64,000 bases of DNA from Halorarum salinum (GTDB lineage Archaea > Halobacteriota > Halobacteria > Halobacteriales > Haloferacaceae), in contig NZ_CP058579.1 of the NCBI RefSeq assembly GCF_013402875.1, forward strand, positions 62,001 to 126,000. Reading direction: 5' to 3'. This document shows positions 8,945 to 16,463 of the stretch, in pieces (position 1 is the first letter of the stretch; each line of letters begins with the position of its first letter). The notes under the pieces were generated by a model. That model was given only the letters and a program-made list of their open reading frames with translations. It ran no database searches and was not told the DNA's origin. The translations under genes and the position numbers were made by a program.

Positions 8945-9545
8945 CTCGCCCCTTCAATAATTGTTCGACGACGTTTTCAAGGACACTGATATTCTCGGTT
9001 CCGATGCGGACGACGTCCTCTGGTTCGAGCGTCAGGTCGTCCAGTGGATTGATCGACGTTCCCGTGAGTAAGACAGTAGACTCGGGTACCTCGTTGTATC
9101 GCTGGTAGTATTCGACGAGTTCTTCGAAGTGCGAACCATCTCGTTCGGCGACGTCTCGTCCTGAAAAATCACGTCGCCGTCGCGTAAAACCGACATTGTA
9201 ATGTCGACGTCAAGCGGATCACCAATCGTCTCTTCCGTAGCGATACACAGTCCGATCGAGCAACTCTTCGAATATATTTTGCTCTGGAGTAAATACAGGA
9301 AGTTTTCTCGTTCAATCGATCAACTGCAGATGTCGTTACCGATTGTGTAACACGATGGAAAGTTCCGGTTCGGGAACGTCCCAGTCCGAATCACTGCGGA
9401 TCCTGATCGCATCATCCGGTCCGACAGTACGGCTCGGCGTCGCTTTGAAATAAATCTCTGGTCTCTCACTCTCGTACGCGTTCATGTTTTGGAACGGTCC
9501 AACCGTTTTGTTAAAATATGTCGGCGTCTACTTGTTGTTTCCAGC
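8945..9545 (-). pseudogene. Fumarylacetoacetate hydrolase family protein, decayed
   Basis: Reading the minus strand, pieces of an FAH-family protein appear in order. RPEIYFKATPSRTVGPDDA then SDWDVPEPELSIVLH come from 9475 to about 9345, followed by a stop. In other frames come IGNDICS, then an in-frame stop, CSIGLCIATEETIGDPLDV, VLRDGDVIFQDETSP and finally VLLTGTSINPLDDLTLEPEDVV. At least two frameshifts and two stops make it non-functional. The missing N-terminal third may extend toward 9545-9650 but is not convincing. Intact family members open or hydrate acyl-pyruvate-type intermediates from aromatic or sugar-acid degradation. Its 3' end runs into an IS605-like hairpin. Confidence 0.75.
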
Positions 9546-9660
9546 ACCTACGAAAGTTGGCTCGAGAAGGGATTCCTCGCGATTGAAGGACCCGAGTCAG
9601 AGACGCCCCGGGTCACGAAAGGGGGCAAGGTTTTTACTAATAGTTATACTTGTCTTCGTT

Positions 9661-10311
9661 ATGTGGATCGACCTATCGCAACCCTTCTCGGAGGACATGC
9701 CTCACCCGGCCAGCATGCCTTCGCCCGAATTCTCACCGGTGAGAGATGTAGATGACGACGGGATTAACGTACAGAAGTATCAATTGATAACTCACGTCGG
9801 AACGCATGTCGATGCGCCATACCACTTCATCCCCGACGGGAAGAAAATAGACGAGATTAGCCTCGAAAAGATGAACGGGCAAGCGATAGTAATCGATATC
9901 CCGAAGCGATCCCCCGAGGAGATTACAGTCGACGATGTGAAATCAAAAGACGCAGAGATTCGAGAAAACGATATAGTGATCCTCAATACGGGATGGCACT
10001 CGAAATATGGCGACGAGGACTACGAGCCCCACCCGTGGTTGAATACCGAAGTAGCAGAGTGGTTCGTCGAGAAGAAAATAAACATGCTTTGCATGGATGT
10101 TCTGACCCCGGACCTGCCTTGGTCGCTGAGAGAGGAAGGCTGGAACGAGTTTCCCGTACACCAGACTTTACTAGAAAATGAAGTTCTGATCGCAGAGAAC
10201 CTAGGAAACTTAGACGAAGTGGGGGATGAGCGGATCGAACTGTTTGGAAGTCCGATTGAGATACAAGGCGGCGACGGATCCCCGGCCAGGTTCGTGGCTC
10301 GCAGGGGGTAG
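9661..10311 (+). CDS. Cyclase family protein (kynurenine-formamidase-like metal hydrolase)
   Basis: 216 residues from the ATG at 9661 (MWIDLSQPFSEDMPHPASMP). An upstream in-frame start at 9484 would add a tail overlapping the dead FAH gene and is rejected. The signature HVGTHVDAPYHF (residues about 44-55) is the HxGTHxDxP metal-binding motif of the cyclase/KynB family, which hydrolyses formamides, lactones or similar bonds. PHPWL, DVLTPD and the C-terminal FGSPIEIQGGDGSPARFVA also match the family layout. It precedes a cupin gene (about 260 bases) and a SnoaL-like gene in the same direction. Substrate unknown; isatin-type or cyclic amide or lactone substrates are possible. Confidence 0.88.
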   Translation: MWIDLSQPFSEDMPHPASMPSPEFSPVRDVDDDGINVQKYQLITHVGTHVDAPYHFIPDGKKIDEISLEKMNGQAIVIDIPKRSPEEITVDDVKSKDAEIRENDIVILNTGWHSKYGDEDYEPHPWLNTEVAEWFVEKKINMLCMDVLTPDLPWSLREEGWNEFPVHQTLLENEVLIAENLGNLDEVGDERIELFGSPIEIQGGDGSPARFVARRG

Positions 10312-10570
10312 CATAGGACACTAGTTCGAATAATTCAGCGCGTGGGAGAAAACGGGGTGAATTATCCCTTTGTAGCAAACCTTCCAGAGTAGTTATGGCG
10401 CGAAGGGACGTACAGCATCATACGAGCCCCATAAAACCCAGTTGTCGTAGGTCACGAGAACCCAACGAGTAATAAATGCAGGATGACGTATGTCAGCCTA
10501 TAGACCCAACACAAAATCGTTGAACCAAAGGATCGCAATGTTATTGTGGCCTGGTATCATTGCTCTATAT

Positions 10571-11005
10571 ATGGGAGAACCATTCGTAATCGAACCTGAG
10601 GAACGAAAACCACTCGATACGCCCTATCACGACAATATGACCGCCAGGGAACTCGTTAATCCTGAGTTCGGATCAGATAATATTGTATTCAGAATAACCG
10701 AGATCGAACCTGGAAAGCGCGCCGTGGACGATTGGCACGCCCACGATACGTCCGAGCAATTGTTCTACATCCTGAGCGGTGAAGGCACACTGCGTATGAG
10801 CGAGACGGGCAGAGAAGAAGACGAGGAAATCTACGACCTCGTCCCGGACGTCTTTGCGTTTATTCCTCCGGGAACGTATCATAACGCTTGGAGCACTGGA
10901 GATACTCCCCTAAGAATGATCGTTATCTGGACCCCGCCATACGAATCATTCGAGGATTGGAACGTCGACAGCGACAACGAGTCAGATGAATCCGAAAGTC
11001 AGTAA
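10571..11005 (+). CDS. Cupin domain protein
   Basis: 144 residues from the ATG at 10571; an in-frame ATG at 10490 would add 27 residues of low-complexity sequence ahead of MGEPFVIEPEERK, which looks like the true start. One beta-barrel cupin domain: DWHAHDTSEQLFYILSGEG is the first cupin motif (two His and a Glu as metal ligands), and FIPPGTYHNAWSTGDTPL the second motif with the last His. Such single-domain cupins serve as small dioxygenases, isomerases or sensors. It ends three bases before the SnoaL-like gene, so the two are co-transcribed. Confidence 0.85.
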   Translation: MGEPFVIEPEERKPLDTPYHDNMTARELVNPEFGSDNIVFRITEIEPGKRAVDDWHAHDTSEQLFYILSGEGTLRMSETGREEDEEIYDLVPDVFAFIPPGTYHNAWSTGDTPLRMIVIWTPPYESFEDWNVDSDNESDESESQ

Positions 11006-11007
11006 GA

Positions 11008-11361
11008 ATGGAAACTGAACAACGAGAGAAGCTTGCACAAGCATACTTTGATGCGCTTGATGAGTCCGACTATGAGTCTCTTCGCTCGGTGTTTTCCGAC
11101 GACGTTGTGTACCACTATCCCAAGGTAAGCGTAGTGGAAGGTATCGACAACGTCGTCGAATTCATGACGGAGCGGAAACCCACCTCAAACACAAATCACG
11201 AAATCACTAGATACCTTCACACGGGCGAAGCGTCCGTTTGCGAGGGTTATTCGACGGGTGAACTCGATGGAGACTCCTTCGAAGGACATTTCTGTGACGT
11301 AGTCGAGTTCGACAGCGCCGAAAACAGGATCACCACGCTTGCCGTGTATTCGAGGATTTGA
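11008..11361 (+). CDS. SnoaL/NTF2-like protein
   Basis: 117 residues. It has the NTF2-fold pattern: an N-terminal helix (QREKLAQAYFDALDESDYESLRS), a short strand with VFSDDVVYHYP, a helix around EGIDNVVEFMTERK, and antiparallel strands ending in a Tyr-rich tail. Family members are small isomerases, cyclases, hydrolase-like enzymes or binding domains. It is joined to the cupin gene with a two-base gap and probably acts on the same metabolite as the upstream cyclase family enzyme; this is inferred from position only. Confidence 0.75.
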   Translation: METEQREKLAQAYFDALDESDYESLRSVFSDDVVYHYPKVSVVEGIDNVVEFMTERKPTSNTNHEITRYLHTGEASVCEGYSTGELDGDSFEGHFCDVVEFDSAENRITTLAVYSRI

Positions 11362-11454
11362 CCTTCAGGGAAGACTACACTCCTCGAGACCCAGAGTCGA
11401 TACACGGCAGATTGGTAGTCTCTGCACCCATCAATCCGTGGAATTCCGATTCAC

Positions 11455-12122
11455 GCATTGTTCAGATAAGGTCTGAAGGGCGAGGCGGCCAAATTCGCCG
11501 CCTCATCAATCCTAGCGACTGTCAGATTAGATTTTGTGAAACGAGAAGCGACACCGGAGCCGCTGATGCGACTCAGTATCCATCTTCAGGTGGTCGTATT
11601 ATCTGTTTTAGATAATGTCTGTCTTCTCTATAGTTTCGATGTTCCACACGTATGATCTACCATTCACAATGGGTACAGAAAGCCAATCTACAACCGACTT
11701 GCGGCAAGTTGCCGAATCACGTCGCGGTCGACGAGACCGTGATTCACCTCAACAACCAGCGGTTTTGGCTGTACGCCGCTGTCGATTCTGCAACGAATAA
11801 ATTTCTGCACATCCGACTGTTTCTGACGCGAACCATTGTTCTGACAAAACAGTCTCTGAAGAACCACAAGCGAAATATGACGCCGCTGACGCAGTAATTC
11901 TTATCGATGGTGCACCATGGTTACAAGCGGCACTCTTCGAAGAAACCCTACGATTTCAGCACGTTATCCATGGAAATCGGAACGCTGTCGAACGTGTTTT
12001 CAAAGAGGTAAAACGACGAACTGAGCAGTCTTCGAATCATTTACCTCCTGCCACAGCCGAATCCGCCGAAACATGGCTTCAAACCTTCGCATTCGACTGG
12101 AACCAGCTAATCTGAACAATGC
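11455..12122 (+). mobile_element. Decayed IS6-family-like insertion sequence
   Basis: The ends carry a perfect 13-base inverted repeat: GCATTGTTCAGAT at 11455-11467 and ATCTGAACAATGC at 12110-12122, giving a 668-base element. Inside, broken frames encode a transposase of the haloarchaeal IS6-like type. The TGA stop of the transposase lies inside the right inverted repeat (CTA-ATC-TGA). No clear target duplication is seen beside the ends. Confidence 0.75.
11495..12116 (+). pseudogene. IS6-like transposase, broken
   Basis: Pieces of one transposase occur in different frames: a weak N-terminal part, then WVQKANLQPTCGKLPNHVAV and DETVIHLNNQRFWLYAAVDS (from about 11660), a break near 11870-11890, then VILIDGAPWLQAALFEETL, HGNRNAVERVFKEVKRRT and FDWNQLI in another frame. 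All three acidic catalytic residues (D in DETV, D in IDGAP, E in VERVF) can still be recognised, but frameshifts and loss of the N-terminal part make it inactive. Confidence 0.75.
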
Positions 12123-12168
12123 CGGGTTCGAGTGCTTGGAGGCACTCTCTCAATCCCGTTATTATCTG

Positions 12169-13122
12169 TTATTCGTACTCCTCGACAGCTAGGATAAATA
12201 TCTCGGCTGTCCGACTGATCCGATCGAGTCGGTCGAGGATCTCCTCCGGGTTCTCACCGTGCCAGGCAGCCAGATAGTACTCGGAGCCGCTCGTATCGAG
12301 GTCGAAGTAGCGACCGACGATCGCGGCGACCGCTTCGGCTTCGAGTTCACGTTTCGCTCGTTCGGGGTCGTCGACACCGCCGTGAAGTTTGGCGTGAGCA
12401 TATTCGTGGATGAGCGTCACGGCGAGGTCAGCTCGGTTCATTCGATTACGGACCTCCACAGCCGCCTGTCCACTTTGATCACCTGAATACGTACAGTTGC
12501 CTTTCGCATCACCGTATGTCCACGCAGCAGGCTCGACGACTTCCACATCGATGGAGAACTTAAGGGCAGTTTCGAGCAGCGTTGGAACCAGCTCTGCTGC
12601 GTCTCCCGTCGCCCCTGTCTCAAGGTTGGGAAGTGGTTCGCCCTCCGTCTGGGAGATGTCGAACACGGGAACCGGGCGAAAGCCGACCAGGCCCTTGTCC
12701 CACTCCTCGGGGTCGGTCTCGTCATACTCGCAGTCACTCGAGTCGTGATACGACGAGGAGTTCTCACACTCGGGACATCGAGTCGTGATGATCGGTGCCC
12801 AGATCCAGATCGCGGATTCGCCCTCCTGGACCTGTCTGTCGAACTCCTCCTGCCACGTGCGATAGCCGGCGACGCGGGTCGCTTCTGGACACTGGAGGGT
12901 GATGAGGAGCGTGTTCCGATGTGAGTAGTCGTGGAACCGGCTCTGGACGTCAAGCCATGCATCGAACGCCTCGCTCGCTCTCGCGTCGGTAACGCCGTCC
13001 ACGAGTTTACGCACCCACTGTTCGATCATGCTGTGCATCTCGTCATCCCGGTCGTCCGGGTCGTTGAACGAGACCTCTTCTTCGCTGGTCGCGACAGGCC
13101 CGTCAGTGGTTGTATCAGGCAT
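12169..13122 (-). CDS. ArdC-like antirestriction N-domain plus ImmA/IrrE-type metallopeptidase
   Basis: 317 residues. The first half (about 28-150) resembles the ArdC/DUF1738 ssDNA-binding domain of plasmid antirestriction proteins (FHDYSHRNTLLITLQCPEATRVAGYRTW). It has an inserted short cysteine pair region (CPECENSSS..SDCEYD) that may bind zinc. The second half carries a zinc-peptidase motif LIHEYAHAKLHGG (HExxH near residue 240) followed by a downstream Glu-rich helix ELEAEAVAAIVGRYF, the ImmA/IrrE pattern. Such proteins come with plasmids and integrative elements. The codons immediately upstream of the ATG still read as a zinc-finger-like segment, so the N-terminus may be truncated by a stop. 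It lies between two dead IS6-like elements. Confidence 0.8.
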   Translation of the reverse strand: MPDTTTDGPVATSEEEVSFNDPDDRDDEMHSMIEQWVRKLVDGVTDARASEAFDAWLDVQSRFHDYSHRNTLLITLQCPEATRVAGYRTWQEEFDRQVQEGESAIWIWAPIITTRCPECENSSSYHDSSDCEYDETDPEEWDKGLVGFRPVPVFDISQTEGEPLPNLETGATGDAAELVPTLLETALKFSIDVEVVEPAAWTYGDAKGNCTYSGDQSGQAAVEVRNRMNRADLAVTLIHEYAHAKLHGGVDDPERAKRELEAEAVAAIVGRYFDLDTSGSEYYLAAWHGENPEEILDRLDRISRTAEIFILAVEEYE

Positions 13123-13240
13123 TTCAAATCGCTCCGCACACTTCAGGGAGCAGAAAAACTCGCCATCTGGACCCGGTGGTGGTGAGGCGATCGATGAGAG
13201 CCGTCCGTCTGAATTGGTCTGTCCCCAGCCAACACGAGAT
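13123..13240 (-). pseudogene. Coding-like zinc-finger extension upstream of the ArdC/ImmA gene
   Basis: In frame with the ATG at 13122, the minus strand reads SRVGWGQTNSDGRLSS, then PPPGPDGEFF, then CSLKCAERFE directly into the Met, after a TAA. This looks like protein: a paired-cysteine CxxxC segment and a GWGQT strand, as in small treble-clef zinc fingers. It has no ATG/GTG start of its own near the 5' end, so either an unusual start is used or the N-terminal domain has been cut off. Confidence 0.4.
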
Positions 13241-13289
13241 TAGTTAACTTCAACTACGAGTGACTGAATCCACCGCTAAGTTGATCTGC

Positions 13290-13446
13290 TTACTCAGCGG
13301 TCAGTTGGTCCCGTTTCGTGTAGAGAATAAACGCCATTATACTACCAAATACCGCGTGCACGGCTCGTAGCGTATCCGTTCCAATCACTTCGGAATACTG
13401 CGTGAGGACCAGGACGAAGGCTGTACCGTACAGGAGACAGGGGATC
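13290..13446 (-). pseudogene. C-terminal stub of a small membrane protein, cut by the IS
   Basis: The minus strand from the edge of the IS (13446) to a stop at 13290 reads about 51 residues with two hydrophobic helices: IPCLLYGTAFVLVLTQYSEV, a polar turn IGTDTL, then RAVHAVFGSIMAFILY and a charged tail KRDQLTAE. The frame runs straight into the left end of the insertion element, so the N-terminal half was lost or displaced by the insertion. No matching N-terminal part is visible on the other side. Not recognised as a named family. Confidence 0.5.
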
Positions 13447-14119
13447 GTGTTTAGTTAAGGATGAAGCGGCCGAATTTCGATTTGCCTATGGCTGAAATCG
13501 CCCGCCTCAGCGGTAGTAGCGACTGGATTGATTTGGGTTTTGTGGAGCGCGAGCGGACACCGAGCTGATGGAACTCGGTATTCGCCTCCATCTCACGGCA
13601 CTATCACTTTCGAATACAAAATAGGAACTTGGGAAGTTCGGTGTCGAACGCTCGTAGAAAGCCGTTCATGATTGGGTGCAGAAGACCGATCTACAACCGA
13701 CCAGTAACGCGAGTCCAGATCACATCGCGCTCGACGAAACCGTGATCCGCATCAATGGCCAGCAGTACTGGCTGTACGCCGCCGATCCAGAGACGAACGA
13801 ATTCCTCCACGTACGGCTGTTTACGACGACAACGGCGGTATTAACTGAGCGATTCTTGCAGGAACTCCGGGAGAAACGCGATGTCAAGGACGCCGTGTTT
13901 CTCGTCGATTACGCCCAGCATCTCAGAACGGCACTACAACGAGTTGGGCTCCGATTCCAGCCCGTTCGCCACGGAAATCGGAACGCTGTCAAACGTGTTT
14001 TTAGAGAGGTAAAACGACGAACCCCTCGTTTAGCAATAGTTTCAGTCACATCGATCCAGCGACCGCCGAAACGTGACTGCAAGCGTTCGCCGTCTGGTGA
14101 AATTCACTTAACTAAACAC
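13447..14119 (+). mobile_element. Decayed IS6-family-like insertion sequence
   Basis: Bounded by a perfect 12-base inverted repeat GTGTTTAGTTAA (13447-13458) and TTAACTAAACAC (14108-14119), 673 bases. The ends differ from those of the 11.45 kb element, so the two are different members of the family. The transposase inside is broken. It separates a membrane-protein stub from the Tfx-type regulator gene. Confidence 0.75.
13480..14119 (+). pseudogene. IS6-like transposase, broken
   Basis: The longest intact piece begins about 13670 (HDWVQKTDLQPTSNASPDHIA) and runs through DETVIRINGQQYWLYAA to RNAVKRVFREVKRR. Upstream, LMELGIRLHLTALSLS-like sequence lies in another frame. The second catalytic motif, normally VDGAPWLQ, reads VDYAQHLR, and the Glu motif VERVF reads VKRVF. 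Two of the three acidic active-site motifs are therefore damaged in addition to the frameshifts. The frame runs past the IS end into flanking DNA without meaning. Confidence 0.75.
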
Positions 14120-14145
14120 AATGGACTCACAAGCCCAAGCCACTC

Positions 14146-14571
14146 TCAGTGGTCCTCAGTAAAGACTCTCACCTCGCCCTCCTTGGTAATCCCAACATCA
14201 ATGCTTGATTTCAGTTCGTTCTGTTTCGTATACTTTTCAAGGACGCCATAGAGGTGTGTATAGAGCTCCGGACGACAGTACGAGACTTTGATGCCGGCCT
14301 CATCCCCATGTGAGTAGACACTGGCGACCAATTCATCGAAACTCGTCCCCGGAGAAACAGAAAATTGAACCGGCGAACGGATCGTCCGGATGAGTTCTAA
14401 TGTCCGACGAGCCTTGTCTACGTTCTGTTCTGCTGCCCGTTCGACAGCGCTGATGTTCGAGTTAGTCGTCCCCAGTCGGTCCGCCACTTCCTGTTGGGTT
14501 TGCCCATGCTCTCGGAGTTCGAGTACCTCCACCTGCCGTTCGGTCAATGTTGTCGAGTCAGCAGAAACCAT
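14146..14571 (-). CDS. Tfx-family DNA-binding regulator
   Basis: 141 residues. The N-terminal half (about 8-60) is a helix-turn-helix with TLTERQVEVLELREHG, TQQEVADRLGTTNSNISAVE and RAAEQNVDKARRTLELI, the Tfx arrangement known from the methanogen regulator of the Mo formylmethanofuran dehydrogenase operon. The C-terminal half (about 65-141) is a separate small alpha/beta domain (SPVQFSVSPGTSFDELVASV). The gene is divergent from a molybdate/tungstate ABC transporter, 59 bases apart, with a palindrome between. A Mo- or W-responsive role is inferred from this position and the known relative. The HTH assignment is firm. Confidence 0.85.
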   Translation of the reverse strand: MVSADSTTLTERQVEVLELREHGQTQQEVADRLGTTNSNISAVERAAEQNVDKARRTLELIRTIRSPVQFSVSPGTSFDELVASVYSHGDEAGIKVSYCRPELYTHLYGVLEKYTKQNELKSSIDVGITKEGEVRVFTEDH

Positions 14572-14577
14572 ACTGGT

Positions 14578-14595
14578 TCAAACAGATGTGTTTGA
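14578..14595. promoter_or_regulatory. Palindrome between the Tfx regulator and the Mo/W transporter
   Basis: TCAAACAGATGTGTTTGA: perfect 7-base arms with a 4-base spacer, 7-24 bases ahead of the Tfx start and between it and a TATA-like TTATCT on the minus strand. A protein bound here would block the regulator's own transcription and lies about 36-53 bases ahead of the transporter start. A natural candidate operator, not proven. Confidence 0.5.
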
Positions 14596-14630
14596 GATAA
14601 GCTTTTTCCTCATATGATTCTCTACCTCGT

Positions 14631-15647
14631 ATGATGAGTGATAGGTTTCCTAATACGCGTCGGCGGTTTCTCCTGACTGCTGGGACGGCGGCCATCGCTG
14701 GCAATGCAGGCTGTACAGGTGGAAGCAGTCAAGATGGTGGTCAATCGACGACGATCGCCATCCTCGCAGCTGGCAGCCTCCAGAATGCATTAGCTAACGG
14801 GCTCGAGCCTGCTGTAGACGTTCCAGTTCAGATCGAGGCACACGGCTCGGCAACGGTCGCTCGTATGATCGACGAGGACCAACGTGACCCCGATATCGTC
14901 TCAGTCGCCGATGTAGCGCTCTTTGATGAACCGCTCTCACTGCCGTGGTATTCCGTGTTCACCAGCAACTCAGTCGTCATCGCGTACAATCCGGACACAG
15001 TTGGAGGACAACGATTGGCCGACGCCGGAACGGAGAGCTGGTACGAACCAATGATTAACGGGGACGTGAACATCGGTCGAACCGACCCTGACCAAGACCC
15101 ACTTGGATATCGTGCTCTCTTCATGCTCGAACTCGCCTCACGGTATTACGACGACGCATCGAATCTCAGAGAACAGATCCTCCGGGAAAACCAGATCTAT
15201 CCCGAAACATCGTTGGTCAGTCAGTTCGAAACTGGCTCCATCGACGCCGCAATCGCCTACCGCAATATGGCTGTCGAACGCGATTACGAGTACTTTGAGT
15301 TACCGGACCAGATCAATCTGAGTGATCCACAGTACGCCGAGGATTGGTACTCAACAACTTCGTATACAGTGTCGAGCGGCCAGGAAATCCAGGGTGGACT
15401 CATCAGCTACGGCTCGACCATTCGGCACATGAGCGACGCCGCAGTCTCTGTGTTCGACACACATACGACCGGAAGCTATCTCGAAGAACACGGATTCCTC
15501 GTGCGTGAGCATTTCCCTGCCTATACGGGCGAAGTTCCCCAGCGCGTCAGACAGGCGACCGATCAATCCAACGTAAATCAATCTCGGCTCGACGGTCCCA
15601 ACAAAGAGCTATCGTCGGCAGTTTCGGATATCACTGTCCTGATCTGA
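14631..15647 (+). CDS. wtpA: Molybdate/tungstate ABC transporter substrate-binding protein
   Basis: 338 residues. N-terminus: NTRRRFLLTAGTAAIAG with twin-arginine motif, followed by a lipobox ending NAGC and a Gly/Ser/Gln linker, so a Tat-exported lipoprotein. The mature part starts IAILAAGSLQNAL, the ModA/WtpA oxyanion-site strand, and includes FTSNSVVIAYNPD, GRTDPDQDPLGYRALFMLEL and IDAAIAYRNMA, the arrangement of the archaeal WtpA branch. Start: two ATGs in tandem; the first is used here. Forms an operon with the permease (stop and start abut) and ATPase genes. WtpA versus ModA and tungstate versus molybdate cannot be settled by eye. Confidence 0.88.
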   Translation: MMSDRFPNTRRRFLLTAGTAAIAGNAGCTGGSSQDGGQSTTIAILAAGSLQNALANGLEPAVDVPVQIEAHGSATVARMIDEDQRDPDIVSVADVALFDEPLSLPWYSVFTSNSVVIAYNPDTVGGQRLADAGTESWYEPMINGDVNIGRTDPDQDPLGYRALFMLELASRYYDDASNLREQILRENQIYPETSLVSQFETGSIDAAIAYRNMAVERDYEYFELPDQINLSDPQYAEDWYSTTSYTVSSGQEIQGGLISYGSTIRHMSDAAVSVFDTHTTGSYLEEHGFLVREHFPAYTGEVPQRVRQATDQSNVNQSRLDGPNKELSSAVSDITVLI

Positions 15648-16463
15648 ATGGCAACACGTTCAAACTCGAACCGATCGGGAACAGTGACCTTCGGTCTCGA
15701 CTGGCTCAGCGTTGCGCTCATCCTTGGGGGCGTGCTACTCCTGTACTACATCGTGCCGATGATGTCGCTGTTTCTCTCGGTGCCACCAGGCGACATCCTT
15801 GCTCGGATGAACAATCCAACCGTCGTGGATTCGGCGACCACATCGCTGCTGTCGGCATCGATCAGCACAGTCGTCGCAACGCTGTTTGGCTTGCCGCTCG
15901 CGTACTGGCTCGCACGCACCGATGGAGCTGTGACGAAGATGGTCCTCGCAGTCGTGGTCCTCCCGTTGGTGCTTCCCCCGACGGTCGGTGGAATCGTGTT
16001 GCTCACCGTCTTCGGCCCGGGGTCACCGTTGGGTGGAGCCGCAGTCGCTGCTGGCTTCCCGCTCACACGGTCGCTCGCCGGGGTGGTGCTCGCCCAGACG
16101 TTCGTCGCGTCACCGTTCGTGGTCGTTACGGCAAAAGCGGCGTTTGAGAGCGTTGACCAGACGCTCGAATACGCCTCTCGCTCGCTCGGGAAAAGCCGAT
16201 TGACGACCGCTCGCCATGTGACGCTGCCCCTAGCTGGCTCCGGCATTCTCGCCGGAGTGACCCTCACCTTCGCGCGAGCGATCGGTGAGTTCGGCGCGAC
16301 GATGATGATGGCGTACTATCCCCGGACAATGCCGGTCCAAATCTGGGTGGCGTTTATTGAACTCGGCCTGGACAACGCCTATCCGGTGGCGATACTGTTG
16401 GTTGTGATCGCCGCCGTAGCTCTGTTGATTCTCAACACCGTCGCCTCGAACCCATGGGAATGA
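15648..16463 (+). CDS. wtpB: Molybdate/tungstate ABC transporter permease
   Basis: 271 residues with about six helices. The cytoplasmic coupling loop is EYASRSLGKSRLTTARHVTLPLAGSGILAGV (EAA motif) near residue 175-205, and FARAIGEFGATMMMAYYP follows it, a hallmark of ModB/WtpB-type permeases. The start codon directly follows the wtpA stop, and the last bases overlap the ATPase gene as ATGA. It forms the membrane channel of the oxyanion importer. Confidence 0.92.
   Translation: MATRSNSNRSGTVTFGLDWLSVALILGGVLLLYYIVPMMSLFLSVPPGDILARMNNPTVVDSATTSLLSASISTVVATLFGLPLAYWLARTDGAVTKMVLAVVVLPLVLPPTVGGIVLLTVFGPGSPLGGAAVAAGFPLTRSLAGVVLAQTFVASPFVVVTAKAAFESVDQTLEYASRSLGKSRLTTARHVTLPLAGSGILAGVTLTFARAIGEFGATMMMAYYPRTMPVQIWVAFIELGLDNAYPVAILLVVIAAVALLILNTVASNPWE

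Noticed and set aside
9484-9660. N-terminal extension of the cyclase gene
   Set aside because: It overlaps the dead FAH gene, lacks cyclase-family sequence, and the ATG at 9661 begins exactly where the family starts.
13131-13151. A third copy of the GC-rich hairpin before the ArdC/ImmA gene (GCTCC...GGAGC)
   Set aside because: It resembles the hairpins at 61.66 and 63.38 kb only in part, and the same bases read as coding-like zinc-finger sequence in frame with the gene, which explains them better.
14120-14251. Continuation of the transposase frame beyond the IS end
   Set aside because: It lies outside the inverted repeat and is antisense to the Tfx-type gene.
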